Shown: piece by piece, positions 19,113 through 29,480 of the stretch | Layout of the letters: each line of letters starts with the position of its first letter | Position numbering within the stretch: position 1 is the first letter of the stretch | Assembly: GCF_030732865.1 (NCBI RefSeq) | Contig: NZ_JASHKB010000011.1 | Span: 62,001-126,000, forward strand | DNA length: 64,000 nt | Direction: 5' to 3' | Origin: Roseitalea sp. MMSF_3546 | GTDB lineage: Bacteria; Pseudomonadota; Alphaproteobacteria; Rhizobiales; Rhizobiaceae | Notes under the pieces: generated by a model | The model's database searches: none | The model's input: the letters and a program-made list of their open reading frames with translations, nothing else | What the model was told of the DNA's origin: nothing | Program-made: the position numbers and the translations under genes

Positions 19113-19248
19113 GGGCGCTCGCCTGGGTGAGGCTTGCCTGCGGTCAGGTGCCGCATCGCCCCGGCGAGCCTTGCCTGCCGGCGCATTCGGGTGAAAAAAG
19201 GGACCGGCCGACCGACCGGCGCCCCGTATCGACCACAGGACACGACCC

Positions 19249-19749
19249 ATGACCCGATCCACCCTTGCCGCCATCGCCGCGCTTTTGCTGACCGGCACCG
19301 CAATTGCCCATGACGGCGCCAAGGGCGCGCTGCATATCGACCATCCGGTGATCCGCGCAACGCCGGCGGGCGCGCCGGTTTCGGGCGGCTACATGATCAT
19401 CCGCAACGAGGGTGCCCAGGCCGACCGCCTGCTCGGCGGCTCGGCGGAATTCGCCGGCCGCGTGGAGGTTCATGAAATGGCCATGGACGGCGATGTCATG
19501 CGCATGCGCGAGATCGAGGGCGGCATCGAGATCCCGGCCGGCGGGCAGGTGACGCTGCGCCCCGGCGGCCTGCACGTCATGTTCATGCAACTCGGCGAGC
19601 CGATGGTCGAGGGAACGCTGTGGCCTGCGACGCTGACCTTCGAGCAGGGCGGCGATGTCGCGGTGACCTTCACGGTCGAAGACATGAAGACGATCGGCGA
19701 GCTTTTGGGCAAGGGCGCCGGACACGGCGGGCAAATGACGTCGCAATAG
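19249..19749 (+). CDS. PCu(A)C-type periplasmic copper chaperone
   Basis: A 166-residue exported protein. A signal peptide (about residues 1-20, ending TGTAIA) precedes a cupredoxin-like domain with the PCu(A)C copper ligands, seen as HEMAMDGDVMRMRE followed after about 20 residues by GGLHVMFM. The family delivers copper(I) to cytochrome oxidase assembly (with Sco/PrrC). The C-terminus carries an extra short His/Met stretch (GHGGQM). ATG 19249 has AGGA at about 8 nt. The usual partner genes (Sco, DUF461 neighbours, TonB receptor) are not adjacent; it sits alone after rimK, converging with the methyltransferase gene. Confidence 0.9.
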   Translation: MTRSTLAAIAALLLTGTAIAHDGAKGALHIDHPVIRATPAGAPVSGGYMIIRNEGAQADRLLGGSAEFAGRVEVHEMAMDGDVMRMREIEGGIEIPAGGQVTLRPGGLHVMFMQLGEPMVEGTLWPATLTFEQGGDVAVTFTVEDMKTIGELLGKGAGHGGQMTSQ

Positions 19750-19773
19750 ACCGCGCGCCGTGGCGGCCGGGCG

Positions 19774-20481
19774 TTACCGGCCGTCGTGGCTGGCCATGAT
19801 CGACTTGGGCAGGCCGAGCACCGTTTCCATGCGGATGTCGGCTTCGGGAAACAGCCTCGCCATGGTGCGCGGGCGCAGCAGTCGCACGCTGTCGACGATG
19901 GCGCGCGCATCGTCATAGCTGCGCTGACGCCGGTAAAAACCCAGTCGCCGCGCCTGCAGCATCCTGGTGCGCAGATGGGCGGGCAGCCACTGATAACCGG
20001 GCACGCGGAAATGCGGCTCCAGCGGAAACCAGAAATTGGGCGTCTGTACATAGTAGCGCGCGCCCAGCCGTCGCACGTTTTCGGCAAAGCGGCCGATCCG
20101 CTCGTCATCGCCGACATGCTCGATGACCGAATTGGAGTGGACGAGGTCGAACCGCCGACCCTCGAGCAGGCGCCGGTCGCAGGCATCGCCGGCCTGCGCG
20201 GTGAACAGCTCGCTCCGGCTGACCGGCTGGCAATCCTCCTCAAGATTGACCAGATGGATGCGGATGCGACCGCGATGGGCGTCGAGGAACTCCCTGCCGA
20301 TATCCCAGTAAAGCTCGCGCCCGCCAAGATCGAGGATGTCGACCCGGCCGCGCTCGGCGAGCGCGTCCTCGATCAGTGACCGGATATGGGCGAACCGGCC
20401 CCGGCGGAACCGGTTCTCGATCGAACCGGGGTTCTTGTAGGGATCGGCGATCGACGGCGTCTGGATGGCAATACTGGACAT
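19774..20481 (-). CDS. SAM-dependent class I methyltransferase-like protein
   Basis: A 235-residue soluble protein. The SAM-binding motif I is [15 protein letters not shown] (about residues 47-61), followed by an acidic second strand [10 protein letters not shown] and the motif IV-like [19 protein letters not shown] (about 108-126). The later [19 protein letters not shown] segment is common in methyltransferases of surface glycan or lipid clusters. The start ATG 20481 was chosen as the first Met of the coherent protein. It is divergent in sense to nothing nearby and lies downstream of a 234 nt spacer rich in inverted repeats. Substrate unknown; the polysaccharide genes 4 kb away are a possible pathway. 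Confidence 0.7.
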   Translation of the reverse strand: MSSIAIQTPSIADPYKNPGSIENRFRRGRFAHIRSLIEDALAERGRVDILDLGGRELYWDIGREFLDAHRGRIRIHLVNLEEDCQPVSRSELFTAQAGDACDRRLLEGRRFDLVHSNSVIEHVGDDERIGRFAENVRRLGARYYVQTPNFWFPLEPHFRVPGYQWLPAHLRTRMLQARRLGFYRRQRSYDDARAIVDSVRLLRPRTMARLFPEADIRMETVLGLPKSIMASHDGR

Positions 20482-20541
20482 GGTTCGCTTCACAGGGTTC
20501 GCGGGCCGCCTTGCTCGCATCGCCACGGCGGATCGACCCAT

Positions 20542-20571
20542 GTTTACGATTGCTTGACCATCTGCGTAAAC
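20542..20571. repeat. Inverted repeat GTTTACG...CGTAAAC
   Basis: Perfect 7 bp arms separated by 16 bp lie 60-90 bp upstream of the methyltransferase start. This could be a regulator-binding site; the arms are AT-richer than the surroundings. Confidence 0.4.
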
Positions 20572-20574
20572 CTC

Positions 20575-20607
20575 CCGTTAACCTGTCTTTACAAACAGGG
20601 TTAACGG
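20575..20607. repeat. Long inverted repeat with GTTAAC cores
   Basis: CCGTTAACCTGT and ACAGGGTTAACGG pair with a single bulged G around an 8 nt spacer (CTTTACAA). It lies between the edd stop and the methyltransferase start. It may be the zwf-pgl-edd terminator, though no T-run follows, or an operator for the methyltransferase gene. Confidence 0.5.
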
Positions 20608-20715
20608 TTCGTTGCGCTTGTCCGGCCGCTGCACGGGCGGTCATTGCGCTCGATGCACGGCGGCACCCTGGGGTGATTGGTCCCTGCGTTCCCGTCCGCG
20701 CAAGGCCGGCCGGCC

Positions 20716-22620
<1,905 letters not shown>

Positions 22621-22665
22621 TGTGGCCTCTCAGTCGCGGTTTTCGTTTTCGTCAAGTGGCAAGGT

Positions 22666-23367
22666 TCACGGCGCCCAGAAGACGTGCACCGGCGCGATGT
22701 CCTGCTTGAGCACGGCGCGCACGGGCATCTGGTTCGTATCGTCTCCGTCAAGAGCCGCCTCGAAGACTTTGCGCTTTTCAGCACCCTCGATATGCAGCGC
22801 GACGAAGCGCGCATCCAGGATCGGGCCGAGCGTCAGCGTCAGGCGCGGCTCGCCGGCGGCCTCGGCATACAGCGCGATCACCTTTTGCGCGGCTTGCGGA
22901 TCGAGCGCTTCGCCGAGCGTGTCACCGCCGGGAAAGAACGAGGCGGTGTGCCCGTCCGTTCCCATGCCCAGCACGCAGGCATCGAGCCGGTGGCCGTCCT
23001 GCTCGAAGGCGGCCTGCGAAAGCCGCGCGCATTCGGCCGGCGTATGCCCATCCACGACATAGGGCACGAAGCGGGCCTCGGCCGCCCGGTTCCGCAAAAG
23101 GTGCCGGCGCACCAGCCCCGCATTGGCGCGCTCATGGTCCGGCGGCACCAGGCGCTCGTCGACGAGCAGCACCATCACCGACGCCCAGTCCAGATCGGCC
23201 CTGGACAGCGCCTCGAAAAAGCGCCTGGGCGTGGAGCCGCCCGAAACGGCGAGCGTGGCATGGCCGCGCGTGGCGATCCCGCCGGCCAGCACGCCGGAGA
23301 TGCCGGCGGCGAGCGCCTCGGCCAGCTGGTCGCGGGTGTCATAGTCGTGGCGGCGGATATCGCCCAT
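22666..23367 (-). CDS. pgl: 6-phosphogluconolactonase
   Basis: Hydrolyses 6-phosphogluconolactone to 6-phosphogluconate, linking Zwf and Edd. The 233-residue DevB/SOL-type protein shows LAVSGGSTPRRFFEAL (about 40-55), the phosphate-binding LLVDERLVPPDHERAN, and the catalytic GMGTDGHTASFFPGG (about 134-148). The start ATG 23367 lies one base after the zwf stop codon, so the genes are translationally coupled. Confidence 0.95.
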   Translation of the reverse strand: MGDIRRHDYDTRDQLAEALAAGISGVLAGGIATRGHATLAVSGGSTPRRFFEALSRADLDWASVMVLLVDERLVPPDHERANAGLVRRHLLRNRAAEARFVPYVVDGHTPAECARLSQAAFEQDGHRLDACVLGMGTDGHTASFFPGGDTLGEALDPQAAQKVIALYAEAAGEPRLTLTLGPILDARFVALHIEGAEKRKVFEAALDGDDTNQMPVRAVLKQDIAPVHVFWAP

Positions 23368-23368
23368 C

Positions 23369-24841
23369 TCACACGCTCTCGTGCCAGGTGCGGCCGTCGC
23401 GCTCGATCAGCGCGATCGAGGCCGACGGCCCCCAGGTGCCGGCCGTGTAGCGCTGGCAGAGCTGGCCCGTTTCCTCCCAGGCATCGAGGATCGGATCGAT
23501 CCAGCGCCAGGCGGCCTCGACCTCGTCGCGGCGCATGAACAGCGTCTGGTTGCCGCGAATGACGTCCATGATCAGCCGCTCATAGGCGTCCGGATTGCGC
23601 ACGTTGAAGGCGGACGCAAAGCTCATGTCGAGCGGGACGTGCCTGAGGCGCATGCCGCCCGGGCCGGGATCCTTGATCATGATCCATTGCTTGACGCCCT
23701 CGTCGGGCTGCAGGCGGATCACCAGATTGTTGGCGGTCAGCCGGCCGGCCTGCGCGCCGAAGATCGAATGGGGCACCGGCTTGAAGGCGACGACGATCTC
23801 CGACACGCGTGTCGTCATCCGCTTGCCGGTGCGCAGGTAGAACGGCACGCCGGCCCAGCGCCAGTTGCCGATCTCGGCCTTGAGCGCAACGAAGGTCTCG
23901 GTATTGCTCTGATCGTCGCCCAGTTCGTCCAGATAGCCAGGCACCGGCCCGCCGGCCGAGGCCCCCGGCCCGTACTGGCCGCGCACGGTGGCCTTTTCGA
24001 TATTGGCCTCGTCGATCGGTGCCAATGCGCGCAGGACCTTCAGCTTCTCGTCGCGCACCGCATTGGCGTCCATGGAGGCGGGCGGTTCCATCGCGACCAG
24101 GCAAAGAAGCTGAAGAAGATGGTTCTGCACCATGTCGCGCAGGGCGCCGGCCTTGTCGTAATAGCCCGCCCGGCCCTCAAGGCCGACCGATTCGGCGACG
24201 GTGATCTGCACATGATCGATATGGGCCGAATTCCACAATGGCTCGTAGAGCGCATTGGCAAAGCGCAGCGCCATCAGGTTCTGCACTGTCTCCTTGCCCA
24301 GATAATGGTCGATGCGGAAGACCTGGTACTCGTCGAACACCTCGCCGAGCGTGTCGTTGAGCGCCATCGCCGACTTCAGGTCACGGCCGATCGGCTTTTC
24401 GACGATGATGCGGGTTTCGGGCGTGATCAGCCCCGCATCGTGCAGCCTGGTCGCGATGTCCCCGTAAAGCGCCGCACCCACCGCCAGATAGCAGGCGCGC
24501 TTCTTGGTGGCGTTGTCGCCGATCAGCGCCTTGAGCGCGTCCCAGCCCCGGTCGGCGCGCACATCGATCGACACGTAGTGCAGCTTGGCGAGGAACCGCT
24601 CGACCTCGCGCGGGTCGAGATCGTCGGGGCCGTGCGTCTTCAGCGCTTCGAGCGCGAAAGCGCGATACTCCTCGTCCGACATCGCCGCCCGCGAGGCGCC
24701 GACGATCCGCGTCGGGTCGGTCATCTGCCCGTCCTTCTGACGGTGATACAGCGCCGGCAGCAGCTTGCGTTCGGCAAGATCGCCGGTGCCGCCAAAGATG
24801 ATGCAGTCGAACGGGTCGACAGGGATGATCTGGCTCGACAT
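23369..24841 (-). CDS. zwf: Glucose-6-phosphate 1-dehydrogenase
   Basis: Oxidises glucose-6-phosphate to 6-phosphogluconolactone with NADP(+) or NAD(+). The protein of 490 residues is of normal length. It shows the nucleotide-binding IIFGGTGDLAERKL (about 13-26), the strand end IVEKPIGRDL, the active-site RIDHYLGKETVQNLMALRFAN (catalytic His and Lys region), and ETFVALKAEIGNWRWAGVPF. ATG 24841 is selected because it begins the conserved MSSQIIPVDPFDCIIFGG; an upstream in-frame Met would add 13 basic residues. It is the first gene of the Entner-Doudoroff operon, preceded by an AT-rich segment that probably holds the promoter. Confidence 0.95.
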   Translation of the reverse strand: MSSQIIPVDPFDCIIFGGTGDLAERKLLPALYHRQKDGQMTDPTRIVGASRAAMSDEEYRAFALEALKTHGPDDLDPREVERFLAKLHYVSIDVRADRGWDALKALIGDNATKKRACYLAVGAALYGDIATRLHDAGLITPETRIIVEKPIGRDLKSAMALNDTLGEVFDEYQVFRIDHYLGKETVQNLMALRFANALYEPLWNSAHIDHVQITVAESVGLEGRAGYYDKAGALRDMVQNHLLQLLCLVAMEPPASMDANAVRDEKLKVLRALAPIDEANIEKATVRGQYGPGASAGGPVPGYLDELGDDQSNTETFVALKAEIGNWRWAGVPFYLRTGKRMTTRVSEIVVAFKPVPHSIFGAQAGRLTANNLVIRLQPDEGVKQWIMIKDPGPGGMRLRHVPLDMSFASAFNVRNPDAYERLIMDVIRGNQTLFMRRDEVEAAWRWIDPILDAWEETGQLCQRYTAGTWGPSASIALIERDGRTWHESV

Positions 24842-24883
24842 GGATCGGATCCGGTGATTGGAAGGCGCTCGCCGGATCATAAT

Positions 24884-24896
24884 CTAATCGATTTAG
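24884..24896. promoter_or_regulatory. Near-palindrome upstream of zwf
   Basis: CTAATCGATTTAG, palindromic except for one position, sits 43 nt before the zwf start in the only AT-rich stretch of this gap. It is a candidate operator or -10 region; no known regulator consensus was matched. Confidence 0.25.
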
Positions 24897-24986
24897 GAAT
24901 GCCACCCGCCGGGGCGGCCTTTCTCGACCGTTCACCGAACCAGGCCCGGCCGGCCGCCACGGGCCGCAAGGCGTCGCGGCAGCCGG

Positions 24987-25616
24987 TCAGCTACGTCCGG
25001 CGTGGCCCACATGCTCGGCGGTTTGCGTCCAACGGCCTTCGCCACCCGGCGACAGCGAAGGCAGCGTATGGACGTGGACATCGGCGGCGTTGTGCCCGTC
25101 CATGATTGCCAGCGCCCGTTTCTCGTGCTGGGGATCCCGCGTCCGCACCCACAGCAGCAGCCCGCCGCGCTCCAGATGATCGGCGATCTCCCGGGCGCGC
25201 CGCTTGCCGACCAGCCCGGCCAGCACGGTGCCGAGCGCCGCGCCGACCCCGCCATAGATGGCCGCCGCCGCGATCGCCGCAGCCAGCGCGCCGCCCGAGG
25301 CGACGACGGCCGAGGCGCCGACGAGCGCCGGCACGTAGATCAAGGCGCCGACGATGCCGCCTTCAAGGGCGCCGTAGGATTCGCGGGCGACATAGGCCGT
25401 CGTCGGCACTTGGGCGCTGTCCTCGATGTCGCGTGCCGACATGTACTGGCCGTGCAGCTTTTCGATGACGGCGTGTTCGGAGGCCATCAGGCTCAGTTCG
25501 GACCGGTCGAAGCCCTGCGTGAGCAGATCGTCGATCGCCGCCTGCAGATCGGCCTCGCTGTGAAACAGGCCGACCGCTTCGGTCACCCGGCCATAGTCGA
25601 TCGGCACTTCATCCAT
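24987..25616 (-). CDS. General stress-type membrane protein (17M-like N-terminus)
   Basis: A 209-residue protein. The N-terminal part (about residues 8-60: AVGLFHSEADLQAAIDDLL, then GFDRSELSLMA) resembles the GsiB/general stress 17M-type alpha/beta domain. The middle has two Gly/Ala-rich hydrophobic hairpin segments (about 85-150: GALIYVPALVGASAVVASGG and AAIYGGVGAALGTVLAGLVG), and the end is another small domain (GGLLLWVRTRDPQHEKRALA). ATG 25616 has AGGAAAGG at 7 nt. It is probably a membrane-associated stress or envelope protein; no enzymatic motif is visible. Confidence 0.6.
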   Translation of the reverse strand: MDEVPIDYGRVTEAVGLFHSEADLQAAIDDLLTQGFDRSELSLMASEHAVIEKLHGQYMSARDIEDSAQVPTTAYVARESYGALEGGIVGALIYVPALVGASAVVASGGALAAAIAAAAIYGGVGAALGTVLAGLVGKRRAREIADHLERGGLLLWVRTRDPQHEKRALAIMDGHNAADVHVHTLPSLSPGGEGRWTQTAEHVGHAGRS

Positions 25617-25682
25617 GGCATGGCCTTTCCTGTCGACACTCGCCATCTTCGCCTGTGCGCGCTGCCCAGGCCTTGATGCGCG

Positions 25683-26039
25683 TCAATGCGCGTTCTCGCG
25701 CCGGCCCGTCAGCGCCTGCACCGTATAGGCCAGGAAGGTCAGTCCGACGGCGCCGGCCAGCCCGATCGCGATCAGCGCGATCACGTCGATCGGCCCGCCG
25801 ATGTCGCCAAGCCCCGATCTTGTGATGAAGAAGACGAACCAGATCGCCGCGACCGCCCCGATCGGCGCGACGAGCTCGGCGCGCAGGAACCAGCGGCTGC
25901 GCAGCGAGCGGTCGCGCACAAGAACATAGATGAACCCCAGCGTGATCAGCCCGGCCGCGACCACCAGCGCCCAGAACAGCGGCTGGCCGAACATCTCTTC
26001 GAGCACCGCGATCAGCGTTCCCAAGGTCAGTTCCTTCAT
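25683..26039 (-). CDS. DUF5368-type small membrane protein
   Basis: A 118-residue inner-membrane protein with three hydrophobic segments (about 20-40, 53-73 and 83-107), matching my memory of DUF5368 proteins. No catalytic residues are recognisable. It follows the sulfide:quinone reductase gene by 31 nt on the same strand and has its own GGGAG ribosome site, so the pair forms an operon. A role as a membrane partner or quinone-side anchor for the flavoprotein is an inference from context only. Confidence 0.65.
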   Translation of the reverse strand: MKELTLGTLIAVLEEMFGQPLFWALVVAAGLITLGFIYVLVRDRSLRSRWFLRAELVAPIGAVAAIWFVFFITRSGLGDIGGPIDVIALIAIGLAGAVGLTFLAYTVQALTGRRENAH

Positions 26040-26070
26040 GGTCTCACTCCCATTGTGTTGGTGCGGGCGC

Positions 26071-27381
26071 TCAGGCGCGGCCGCGCAGCATGGCGTTGTA
26101 GGTGGCCTTGAGCGCGATCTCCTTCATCAGCCAGGAGATCCACAACTCCTCCAGCGGGGCGATCACGCCGGGGAAGGACGGCACCAGATTGTTGTCGTAG
26201 TCGAACTCGATGAGCATCGCCCGGCCGACCCGCGTGATCAGCGGGCAGGATGTGTAGCCGTTATAGGTCTGTTCGGACCGGCCGCCGGCGATCTGCGCGA
26301 CGAGCTGGTCCTCGACCACCGGCACCTGCCACTTGACCGAGGCGGCCGTCTTGCCCTTGGGCACGCCGGCGACGTCGCCCACCGCGAACACCTCCGGATA
26401 GCGGCGATGGCGCAGCGTGTGCGGGTCGACCTCGACATAGCCCTGCCCGACCCAGCGGTCGGCCCAGGGAAGGGGAGAGTTGCGCACCACGGCCGGCGCG
26501 CTCATCGGCGGGATGACGTTGATGAAATCGAACCCGATCTCGGTGTCGCCTTCGGGCGTTGTGAAGGTGGCGGTCTTCGTGCCCGGATCGATCGCCTTGA
26601 TGACGTGCTCGTAGCGCACGTCGAAACCGCGCTCGTCGTAGAGCATGCGCACCTTCTCGTTGACGATCGGCACGCCGAACAGCGACTTCGAATGGGCCGC
26701 ATAGACGATCTCGGTCTTGCCGCGATTGCCCTTGCGGCGCGCATAGTCGTCGGTCAGGAACGTGTATTTGAGCGGCGCGCCGGCGCACTTCATCTCCGTT
26801 GCCGGGCGGAAGAACAGACCCACCCCGCCCTGATCGGTGAACCGGTCCATCTCGCGCCAGGTCGCTTCGGCCGCCTCGGGGCTGGCATAGACCGAGCCGA
26901 TGCCGTCCTTGCCGATCAACTCCGTCGACATGCCCTCGATCTGCTCGTAGTTGAGCGTCAGCCCGGCGGCGACGACCAGATAGTCATACGCGACCGCCGT
27001 GCCGCCCTCGGTCGTCACGGTCTTGGCCTCGGGATCGATCTCGGCGGCGCGTTCCTCGATCCAGCGGGCATCCGGCGGCAGCCAGTCTTCGGTCTGCGAG
27101 ACGGCGTAGTCGGCCGGTTTCAGGCCGGCGGCGATCAGCGTGAAGCCGGGCTGATACAGGTGGCGCTGGCGCGCATCGATCACCGTGATCTGCGCGCCGT
27201 CCAGTCTTTGCGACAGGCGGCTGGCGAGCGAGGCGCCGGCCGCGCCCGCCCCGATGATGACGATCTTCGCCGATGTGCGGACCTGCGCGGCGGCCTGTCT
27301 TGCGCCCATGCCCGCAAATGCCAGCGCCGATGTGCCCGCCGAGGCCGTCAGGAACGCGCGCCTCGATAACGTCAGAGCCAT
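26071..27381 (-). CDS. Tat-exported sulfide:quinone reductase-like flavoprotein
   Basis: A 436-residue FAD enzyme of the sulfide:quinone oxidoreductase family, which passes electrons from sulfide to the quinone pool and makes sulfane sulfur. It starts with a twin-arginine signal (LSRRAFLTASAGTSALAFAG), so it acts in the periplasm. The FAD motif is KIVIIGAGAAGASLASRL (about 39-56). Two cysteines match the catalytic disulfide pair of the family: one in ATEMKCAGAPLKYTFL and one in YNGYTSCPLITRVG. The C-terminal amphipathic region (LEELWISWLMKEIALKATY) is typical for membrane association. GGAGG precedes ATG 27381. An FNR-like box lies 60 nt upstream. A flavocytochrome-type sulfide dehydrogenase is the alternative. 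Confidence 0.8.
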   Translation of the reverse strand: MALTLSRRAFLTASAGTSALAFAGMGARQAAAQVRTSAKIVIIGAGAAGASLASRLSQRLDGAQITVIDARQRHLYQPGFTLIAAGLKPADYAVSQTEDWLPPDARWIEERAAEIDPEAKTVTTEGGTAVAYDYLVVAAGLTLNYEQIEGMSTELIGKDGIGSVYASPEAAEATWREMDRFTDQGGVGLFFRPATEMKCAGAPLKYTFLTDDYARRKGNRGKTEIVYAAHSKSLFGVPIVNEKVRMLYDERGFDVRYEHVIKAIDPGTKTATFTTPEGDTEIGFDFINVIPPMSAPAVVRNSPLPWADRWVGQGYVEVDPHTLRHRRYPEVFAVGDVAGVPKGKTAASVKWQVPVVEDQLVAQIAGGRSEQTYNGYTSCPLITRVGRAMLIEFDYDNNLVPSFPGVIAPLEELWISWLMKEIALKATYNAMLRGRA

Positions 27382-27441
27382 GGCTTCCTCCCTTGGGTTT
27401 CGCCTTTCCGGCTCTGATAGATCGTCGCGGGCGCGCGCGGC

Positions 27442-27455
27442 ATGATCTATATCAA
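27442..27455 (-). promoter_or_regulatory. FNR/Anr-type box upstream of the sulfide:quinone reductase gene
   Basis: On the minus strand the site reads TTGATATAGATCAT, matching the FNR-family consensus TTGAT-N4-ATCAA at nine of ten positions. It is 60 nt before the flavoprotein start and 105 nt before the divergent rsmB-like gene, a position suited to oxygen-responsive activation of the flavoprotein-DUF5368 operon. Confidence 0.5.
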
Positions 27456-27560
27456 TCGACTCTTATATTCGCATCCTCATTGCGCGATGCCCGAACGGCC
27501 CTTTCCGTCGCCGTGCCGGTCCGCTATGGCGGTGCCTTCGACGCAAGGGGACCCGATCAC

Positions 27561-28859
27561 ATGCGCCTTGGCGGACGCATCGCCGCGGCCATCGACGTGC
27601 TGGCCGACATCGACACCAACCACCGGCCGGCCTCGGTCGCGCTCGCCGACTGGGGCAGGGCGCACCGCTTCGCCGGTTCGGGCGACCGCGCGGCGATCGG
27701 CAACATCGTTTATGACGCGCTGCGCCGCCGCGCCTCGATCGGCTATCGCATGGACGATGACGGCCCGCTCGCGCTCGCCTTCGGCGCGTTGCTCGAGGGC
27801 TGGTCGCTGACGCCCGAAGCCATCGCCGAGGCGCTCGCCGGCGACCGCTTCGCGCCCGAACCGCCAATGGCCGCGCTCGCGGCGGCGGCGACCTGCGACA
27901 TGACGTTCGCCGATGCCCATGTCGAGGCCGACGTGCCGGCCTGGTGCGCCGATCTGCTTGCAGACAATTTCGGCGAGGAGTGGATCGACGAGGCCAAGGC
28001 GTTCGCCGAGCGCCCGCCTCTCGATCTGCGCGTCAACACGCTGAAGGCCGACCGCGACAAGGTGCAAAAGGCGCTCGCCAGAACCGGCGCGCGGCCGACC
28101 GCGATCGCAAGGCACGGCCTGCGCATCACGCCGCCAGGGGGCGCCGGGCGGCTGCCCAACGTGCAGGCCGAGCCGGCCTTTCAGAAGGGCTGGTTCGAGA
28201 TCCAGGATGAGGGATCGCAGATCGTTGCCGATCTGGTCTTCGCGCAGCCCGGCGAGCAGGTCTTCGACTTGTGCGCCGGCGCCGGCGGCAAGACGCTGGC
28301 GCTCGCCGCGGCGATGCAGAACAAGGGCCAGGTGCATGCCTTCGATGCCGACAAGCAGCGTCTGGCGCCGATCTTCGACCGGCTCAGGCGCGCCGGAACG
28401 CGCAATGTGCAGGTGCATGCCGCCGATGCGGACCTGTCGCCGCTAGACGGCCGATGCGACCGCGTCGTGGTCGACGCGCCGTGCACCGGTTCGGGCACCT
28501 GGCGCCGCAATCCCGACGCCAAGTGGCGCCTGACACAGGGCCAGCTCGACCGGCGCTGCGCCGAGCAGGCGGCCATCCTGGACGCCGCTGCCCGTTACGT
28601 CCGGCCCGGCGGCTATCTGTGCTATATCACCTGCTCGGTCTTCCTGGCCGAGAACGAGGAGCAGGTTTACCGCTTCGGCGACCGCCATGCCGGCTGGTCG
28701 CTTCTTTCCGCCGGCGAGGTCTGGCAGGATCTGTTCGGCTTCGACAAGCCGCAGCCCTGGTCGTCCGATCTCGATTGCGTCACGCTCACCCCACGGGCCA
28801 CGCAGACCGACGGCTTCTTCTTCGCCGTCCTGCAGCGCGCGCAGGGGAACCGGCCATGA
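27561..28859 (+). CDS. RsmB-family RNA (cytosine-5) methyltransferase
   Basis: A 432-residue SAM-dependent RNA m5C methyltransferase of the NOL1/NOP2/Sun (RsmB) type, probably acting on 16S rRNA. The N-terminal half (1-160) is the NusB-like/PUA-type recognition region; the catalytic half has motif I DLCAGAGGKTLALAAAM (about 237-253), the motif IV cysteine in VDAPCTGSGTWRRNPD (about 305-320) and the second catalytic cysteine in CYITCSVFLAENE. ATG 27561 is preceded by AAGGGG at 10 nt and begins MRLGGRIAAAIDVL, the family start. Its stop lies 50 nt before the tspO start. Confidence 0.85.
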   Translation: MRLGGRIAAAIDVLADIDTNHRPASVALADWGRAHRFAGSGDRAAIGNIVYDALRRRASIGYRMDDDGPLALAFGALLEGWSLTPEAIAEALAGDRFAPEPPMAALAAAATCDMTFADAHVEADVPAWCADLLADNFGEEWIDEAKAFAERPPLDLRVNTLKADRDKVQKALARTGARPTAIARHGLRITPPGGAGRLPNVQAEPAFQKGWFEIQDEGSQIVADLVFAQPGEQVFDLCAGAGGKTLALAAAMQNKGQVHAFDADKQRLAPIFDRLRRAGTRNVQVHAADADLSPLDGRCDRVVVDAPCTGSGTWRRNPDAKWRLTQGQLDRRCAEQAAILDAAARYVRPGGYLCYITCSVFLAENEEQVYRFGDRHAGWSLLSAGEVWQDLFGFDKPQPWSSDLDCVTLTPRATQTDGFFFAVLQRAQGNRP

Positions 28860-28909
28860 CGCGGTCCCGTTTGACCGGTATCGGCGGCGATGACCGAAAG
28901 GGAAACGAG

Positions 28910-29431
28910 ATGGCGACCAACAGCAACTCTGTCGATGATCTGACCGGCGGCCGGGGCCCGCAAGGCGCCAAGTCTCCAACGGGGCGCTGGATCGCGCGTG
29001 CGGCATTCATCGCCCTGGCCCTTGGCGGCGGCATCCTGATCGGGGCAATGACGCCGCCGGGCGAATGGTACGACCAGTTGCAAAAACCGTTCTTCAACCC
29101 GCCAAGCTGGCTGTTCGGGCCGGTCTGGACGATCCTCTACGCCCTGGTTGCGATCGCCGGCTGGCGCACCTGGATGCGCAACTACAAGGGCGCGGCCATG
29201 CAGGTCTGGTTCGGCCAGCTCGCGGTTAACTTCCTGTGGTCGCCGGTCTTCTTCGGCATGCAGCTGCCGGGGCTGGCGCTCCTGGTCATCGCCGCGATGA
29301 TCACGCTCACGGTGACGTTCATCGCCCTGACCTGGACGGCGGACCGCATCAGCGCCTGGCTGATGACACCCTATCTGGCCTGGATCGTCTTTGCCGGCAT
29401 CCTCAATCTGGCGATCTGGTGGATGAACTGA
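28910..29431 (+). CDS. tspO: TspO/MBR family tryptophan-rich sensory protein
   Basis: A 173-residue membrane protein with five predicted helices. Family members bind tetrapyrroles and other ligands and tune pigment or stress responses. Characteristic are WYDQLQKPFFNPPSWLFGPV (about 58-77), WTILYALVAIAGWRTW, QLAVNFLWSPVFFGM, and WLMTPYLAWIVFAGILNLAI. An earlier in-frame ATG (28856) overlaps the rsmB-like stop codon, but ATG 28910 has AAGGGA at 6 nt and gives a usual N-terminus. A hydrophilic leader of about 28 residues (rich in Asn, Ser, Gly) precedes the first helix. Confidence 0.85.
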   Translation: MATNSNSVDDLTGGRGPQGAKSPTGRWIARAAFIALALGGGILIGAMTPPGEWYDQLQKPFFNPPSWLFGPVWTILYALVAIAGWRTWMRNYKGAAMQVWFGQLAVNFLWSPVFFGMQLPGLALLVIAAMITLTVTFIALTWTADRISAWLMTPYLAWIVFAGILNLAIWWMN

Positions 29432-29480
29432 CGATGGCCTTGGCGGGCAAGGCGCGATAGTCTGCGCCGGGGAATCGATC

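Noticed and set aside
19113-19248. Terminator after rimK
   Set aside because: Several GC-rich partial repeats and an A-run are present, but no clean stem followed by T was found.
20575-20607. CtrA-type site at the GTTAAC inverted repeat
   Set aside because: CtrA sites have TTAA-N7-TTAA spacing; here the TTAA elements are 19 bp apart.
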